Both the position numbers and the translations under genes were made by a program. The notes below the pieces were generated by a model, which worked only from the letters and a program-made list of their open reading frames with translations, was not told the DNA's origin and made no database searches. Positions 61,587 to 64,000 of a stretch of DNA of 64,000 nucleotides are shown here, in pieces; the stretch's first letter is position 1; the number at the start of each line of letters is the position of its first letter. The stretch lies in contig NZ_BBNN01000021.1 of the NCBI RefSeq assembly GCF_000829695.1, positions 94,008 through 158,007 of the forward strand, read 5' to 3'. This stretch comes from Streptomyces sp. NBRC 110035. GTDB lineage: Bacteria; Actinomycetota; Actinomycetes; Streptomycetales; Streptomycetaceae.

Positions 61587-63005
61587 GTGACCAGCTCAGT
61601 GCAGGTACAGAAGTCAGGAGCCGGTACGGCTCACCCCGATCATCTCGGGCACGTCGTCTTCATCGCGGCGTCGGCCGCCATGGGCGGTTTCCTCTTCGGC
61701 TACGACAGTTCCGTGATCAACGGCGCCGTCGAGGCCATCCGCGACCGCTACGACATCGGTTCGGCCGCTCTCGCCCAGGTCATCGCGATCGCGCTGATCG
61801 GCTGCGCCATCGGTGCCGCCACCGCCGGCCGTGTGGCCGACCGCATCGGCCGCATCCGGTGCATGCAGATCGCCGCGGTCCTGTTCACCGTCAGCGCCGT
61901 CGGCTCCGCCGTCCCCTTCTCCCTCTACGACCTCGCCTTCTGGCGGATCGTCGGCGGCATAGCCATCGGCATGGCCTCCGTCATCGGCCCGGCCTACATC
62001 GCCGAGGTCGCCCCGCCCGCCTACCGCGGCCGGCTCGGCTCCTTCCAGCAAGCCGCGATCGTCATCGGCATCGCCGTCTCGCAGCTGGTCAACTGGGGCA
62101 TCCTGAACGCGGCCGGCGGCGACCAGCGCGGCGAACTGCTGGGCCTGGAGGCCTGGCAGCTCATGCTCGGCGTCATGGTCGTCCCGGCCGTCCTCTACGG
62201 ACTGCTCTCCTTCGCCATCCCCGAGTCCCCGCGCTACCTGATCTCCGTCGGCAAGCACGAGCGCGCCCGGAAGATCCTCGGCGAGGTCGAGGGCCGGGGT
62301 GTCGACCTGGACGCGCGCGTCACCGAGATCGAGTCGGCGATGCACAGCGAGGAGAAGTCCCGCTTCAAGGACCTGCTCGGCGGCAGCTTCTTCTTCAAGC
62401 CCATCGTCTGGGTCGGTATCGGCCTCTCGGTCTTCCAGCAGTTCGTCGGCATCAACGTCGCGTTCTACTACTCCTCGACGCTGTGGCAGTCGGTCGGCGT
62501 CGACCCGACGGACTCGTTCCTCTACTCCTTCACCACGTCGATCATCAACATCGTCGGCACCGTCATCGCGATGATCTTCGTCGACCGCATCGGCCGCAGG
62601 CCGCTCGCGATCATCGGCTCCGTCGGCATGGTGATCGGCCTCGCCCTGGAGGCCTGGGCGTTCTCCTTCGACCTCGTCGACGGCAAGCTCCCCGCCACCC
62701 AGGGCTGGGTCGCGCTGGTCGCCGCCCACGTGTTCGTCCTCTTCTTCGCCCTGTCGTGGGGTGTCGTCGTCTGGGTCATGCTCGGTGAGATGTTCCCCAA
62801 CCGGATCCGCGCCGCCGCCCTGGGCGTGGCCGCCGCCGCGCAGTGGATCGCCAACTGGGCCATCACCGCGAGCTTCCCGTCCCTGGCCGACTGGAACCTG
62901 TCGGTCACCTACGTGATCTACACCGTGTTCGCCGCGCTCTCCATCCCGTTCGTCCTCAAGTTCGTCAAGGAGACGAAGGGCAAGGCCCTGGAGGAAATGG
63001 GCTGA
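61587..63005 (+). CDS. glcP: Glucose permease, MFS sugar porter
   Basis: The 472-residue 12-helix major facilitator of the sugar porter family has the N-terminal AAMGGFLFGYDSSVINGA, GRVADRIGRIRCMQ (loop 2-3), the family PESPRYL after helix 6, QQFVGINVAFYYSSTLW in helix 7, DRIGRRPL and C-terminal FVKETKGKALEEM. It matches in length and opening sequence the H+-linked glucose transporter GlcP of S. coelicolor, from memory. GTG 61587 follows GAGGAG with 7 nt. It has its own promoter and candidate operator repeats. Confidence 0.92.
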   Translation: MTSSVQVQKSGAGTAHPDHLGHVVFIAASAAMGGFLFGYDSSVINGAVEAIRDRYDIGSAALAQVIAIALIGCAIGAATAGRVADRIGRIRCMQIAAVLFTVSAVGSAVPFSLYDLAFWRIVGGIAIGMASVIGPAYIAEVAPPAYRGRLGSFQQAAIVIGIAVSQLVNWGILNAAGGDQRGELLGLEAWQLMLGVMVVPAVLYGLLSFAIPESPRYLISVGKHERARKILGEVEGRGVDLDARVTEIESAMHSEEKSRFKDLLGGSFFFKPIVWVGIGLSVFQQFVGINVAFYYSSTLWQSVGVDPTDSFLYSFTTSIINIVGTVIAMIFVDRIGRRPLAIIGSVGMVIGLALEAWAFSFDLVDGKLPATQGWVALVAAHVFVLFFALSWGVVVWVMLGEMFPNRIRAAALGVAAAAQWIANWAITASFPSLADWNLSVTYVIYTVFAALSIPFVLKFVKETKGKALEEMG

Positions 63006-63103
63006 GCGCGGCCGCAGGGCCGATGCCGACGGGTCCCCTTCGGGCCGCCCGCCCCCCGGACCGAGGAGAAGGGTCCAAGTCCCCGCTGTCCCTCTCCTCG
63101 TAC

Positions 63104-63148
63104 CCCCGCCGCCCCGGCCCGGACCCCGTCCGGGCCGGGGCGGCGGGG
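63104..63148 (+). terminator. 21-bp perfect hairpin after glcP
   Basis: Positions 63104-63124 pair perfectly with 63128-63148 over a CCC loop, all G/C except one A-T pair. The stem starts 99 nt after the glcP stop and should terminate glcP before ftsY. Confidence 0.75.
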
Positions 63149-63370
63149 TGCCGCACCACCTCCGGCACCTCGTCCCGGAGGGAGACCCCCGACCGTGACG
63201 GGCAGGACCTGGCCCTCTCCTCCCCGTGCACAGGGCGGGCCGTGTGCGGGGGCGGACCCTGACCGGCGGGGCATCGGACCACCAGGCCGCAGGCGCCCGA
63301 CGGAACGGGGCGCGTCGTACGGGCCGCCCTCGGCACGGCCGGGGTGCCCATGGCTGATACTGGGGCTGTT

Positions 63371-64000
63371 ATGGACATCCTCATCCTTGCTGTAGTCATC
63401 GCCGTGGTCGTGGTCGGCGCGCTCGGCGGGCTCATCGTCGGCAGCCGCCGCAAGAAGCAGCTGCCCCCGCCGCCATCCGCCGCCCCCGACATCACCGCCC
63501 CACCGGCCGAGCCGCACGTCGGCGACGAGGCCGAGACGCCGCGGGAGGAACCGCGGCGCACCGTAGAGGAGGTTGACCTTCCGGACGGCTCCGCCCCGGT
63601 CGTCGTCGAGGAACCGCCCACCGAGGCGCCCGCGATCGAGATCCCGGAGCCCACCGCCGGCCGGCTCGTCCGGCTGCGTGCCCGTCTCTCCCGTTCGCAG
63701 AACGCGCTCGGCAAGGGCCTGCTCACCCTGCTGTCCCGCGAGCACCTCGACGAGGACACCTGGGAGGAGGTCGAGGACACACTGCTCACCGCCGACGTCG
63801 GCGTGCAGCCCACCCTGGAACTGGTGGAGCGGCTGCGTGAGCGCGTGAAGGTGCTCGGCACGCGCACCCCCGCCGAGCTGCGCGGACTGCTCCGCGAGGA
63901 ACTGGTCGCCCTGATCGACCCGGGCATGGACCGCACCGTGCACACCGAGAACGAGACCGGCGGTCCGGGCATCGTGATGGTCGTCGGGGTCAACGGCACC
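63371..64000 (+). CDS. ftsY: Signal recognition particle receptor FtsY (5' part, cut by window end)
   Basis: The first 210 residues are present. MDILILAVVIAVVVVGALGGLIVG is a membrane-anchoring helix typical of actinobacterial FtsY. An acidic Pro/Glu-rich linker (about 30-100) follows, then the N domain (LRARLSRSQNALGKGLLTLLSREHLDEDTWEEVEDTLLTADVG) and the start of the G domain MVVGVNGT, where the P-loop is interrupted by the window edge. The protein receives SRP-ribosome complexes at the membrane. GATACT (63354-63359) 12 bp upstream of the ATG could be a -10 for a nearly leaderless mRNA. Confidence 0.93.
   Translation, partial: MDILILAVVIAVVVVGALGGLIVGSRRKKQLPPPPSAAPDITAPPAEPHVGDEAETPREEPRRTVEEVDLPDGSAPVVVEEPPTEAPAIEIPEPTAGRLVRLRARLSRSQNALGKGLLTLLSREHLDEDTWEEVEDTLLTADVGVQPTLELVERLRERVKVLGTRTPAELRGLLREELVALIDPGMDRTVHTENETGGPGIVMVVGVNGT

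Overview
The window is GC-rich actinobacterial DNA, almost certainly from a Streptomyces chromosome. Codon third positions are nearly always G or C, GTG starts are common, and many genes end in strong GC hairpins. From memory, the gene order matches the core region of the S. coelicolor chromosome from cimA (about SCO5529) to ftsY (about SCO5580). No phage, insertion sequence, integrase or CRISPR array is visible.

Layout. 1-11849: cimA with an attenuator-like leader, a Gly-rich membrane protein, a YceI protein with clustered operators, a glycosyltransferase, a DMT permease and B12-type radical SAM methylase pair, an SDR, and the acyl-CoA carboxylase pair accB-accE. 11878-22579: two complete conservons back to back (cvnA-B-C-D, all minus strand). 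They encode a sensor-kinase-like protein, a Roadblock protein, a DUF742 protein and a small GTPase; the two GTPase genes are nearly identical at DNA level. 23199-27338: a small repeat-containing peptide gene, a FAH-family hydrolase, gltX, a HAD phosphatase and a five-tRNA Gln/Glu cluster. 27423-31680: the IclR regulator ndgR divergent from leuCD, a small orphan gene and the histone-H1-tailed HU gene hupS. 31729-38746: cofC with a small partner, a PlsC-like acyltransferase with gpsA, ddl, a DUF3515 lipoprotein, a stand-alone Lrp/RAM-domain protein, and thiL-thiD. 38860-51287: rpmB, a FakA-like protein, a minus-strand HSP90/giant-TPR pair, recG, rsmD, coaD and a DivIVA-like coiled-coil protein. 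51484-54278: the DUF177-rpmF-rnc-mutM block. 54251-57405: an HxlR regulator, a CAP-domain protein, acyP and a small coiled-coil protein. 57660-64000: smc, glcP and the 5' part of ftsY, cut by the window end.

Functionally this is housekeeping DNA: Ile/Leu synthesis, malonyl-CoA supply, glutamyl-tRNA, peptidoglycan, CoA, thiamine, F420 and phospholipid precursors, ribosomal proteins, RNA processing and chromosome organisation (HupS, SMC). It is interspersed with Streptomyces-specific regulatory modules. The most unusual items are the translationally coupled HSP90-TPR pair, apparently inserted between the fakA-like gene and recG; the tandem conservons with a homogenised GTPase; a putative Ile-codon attenuator ahead of cimA; a 61-residue peptide with a duplicated ANPRRT motif; and several long unassigned palindromes between divergent genes.
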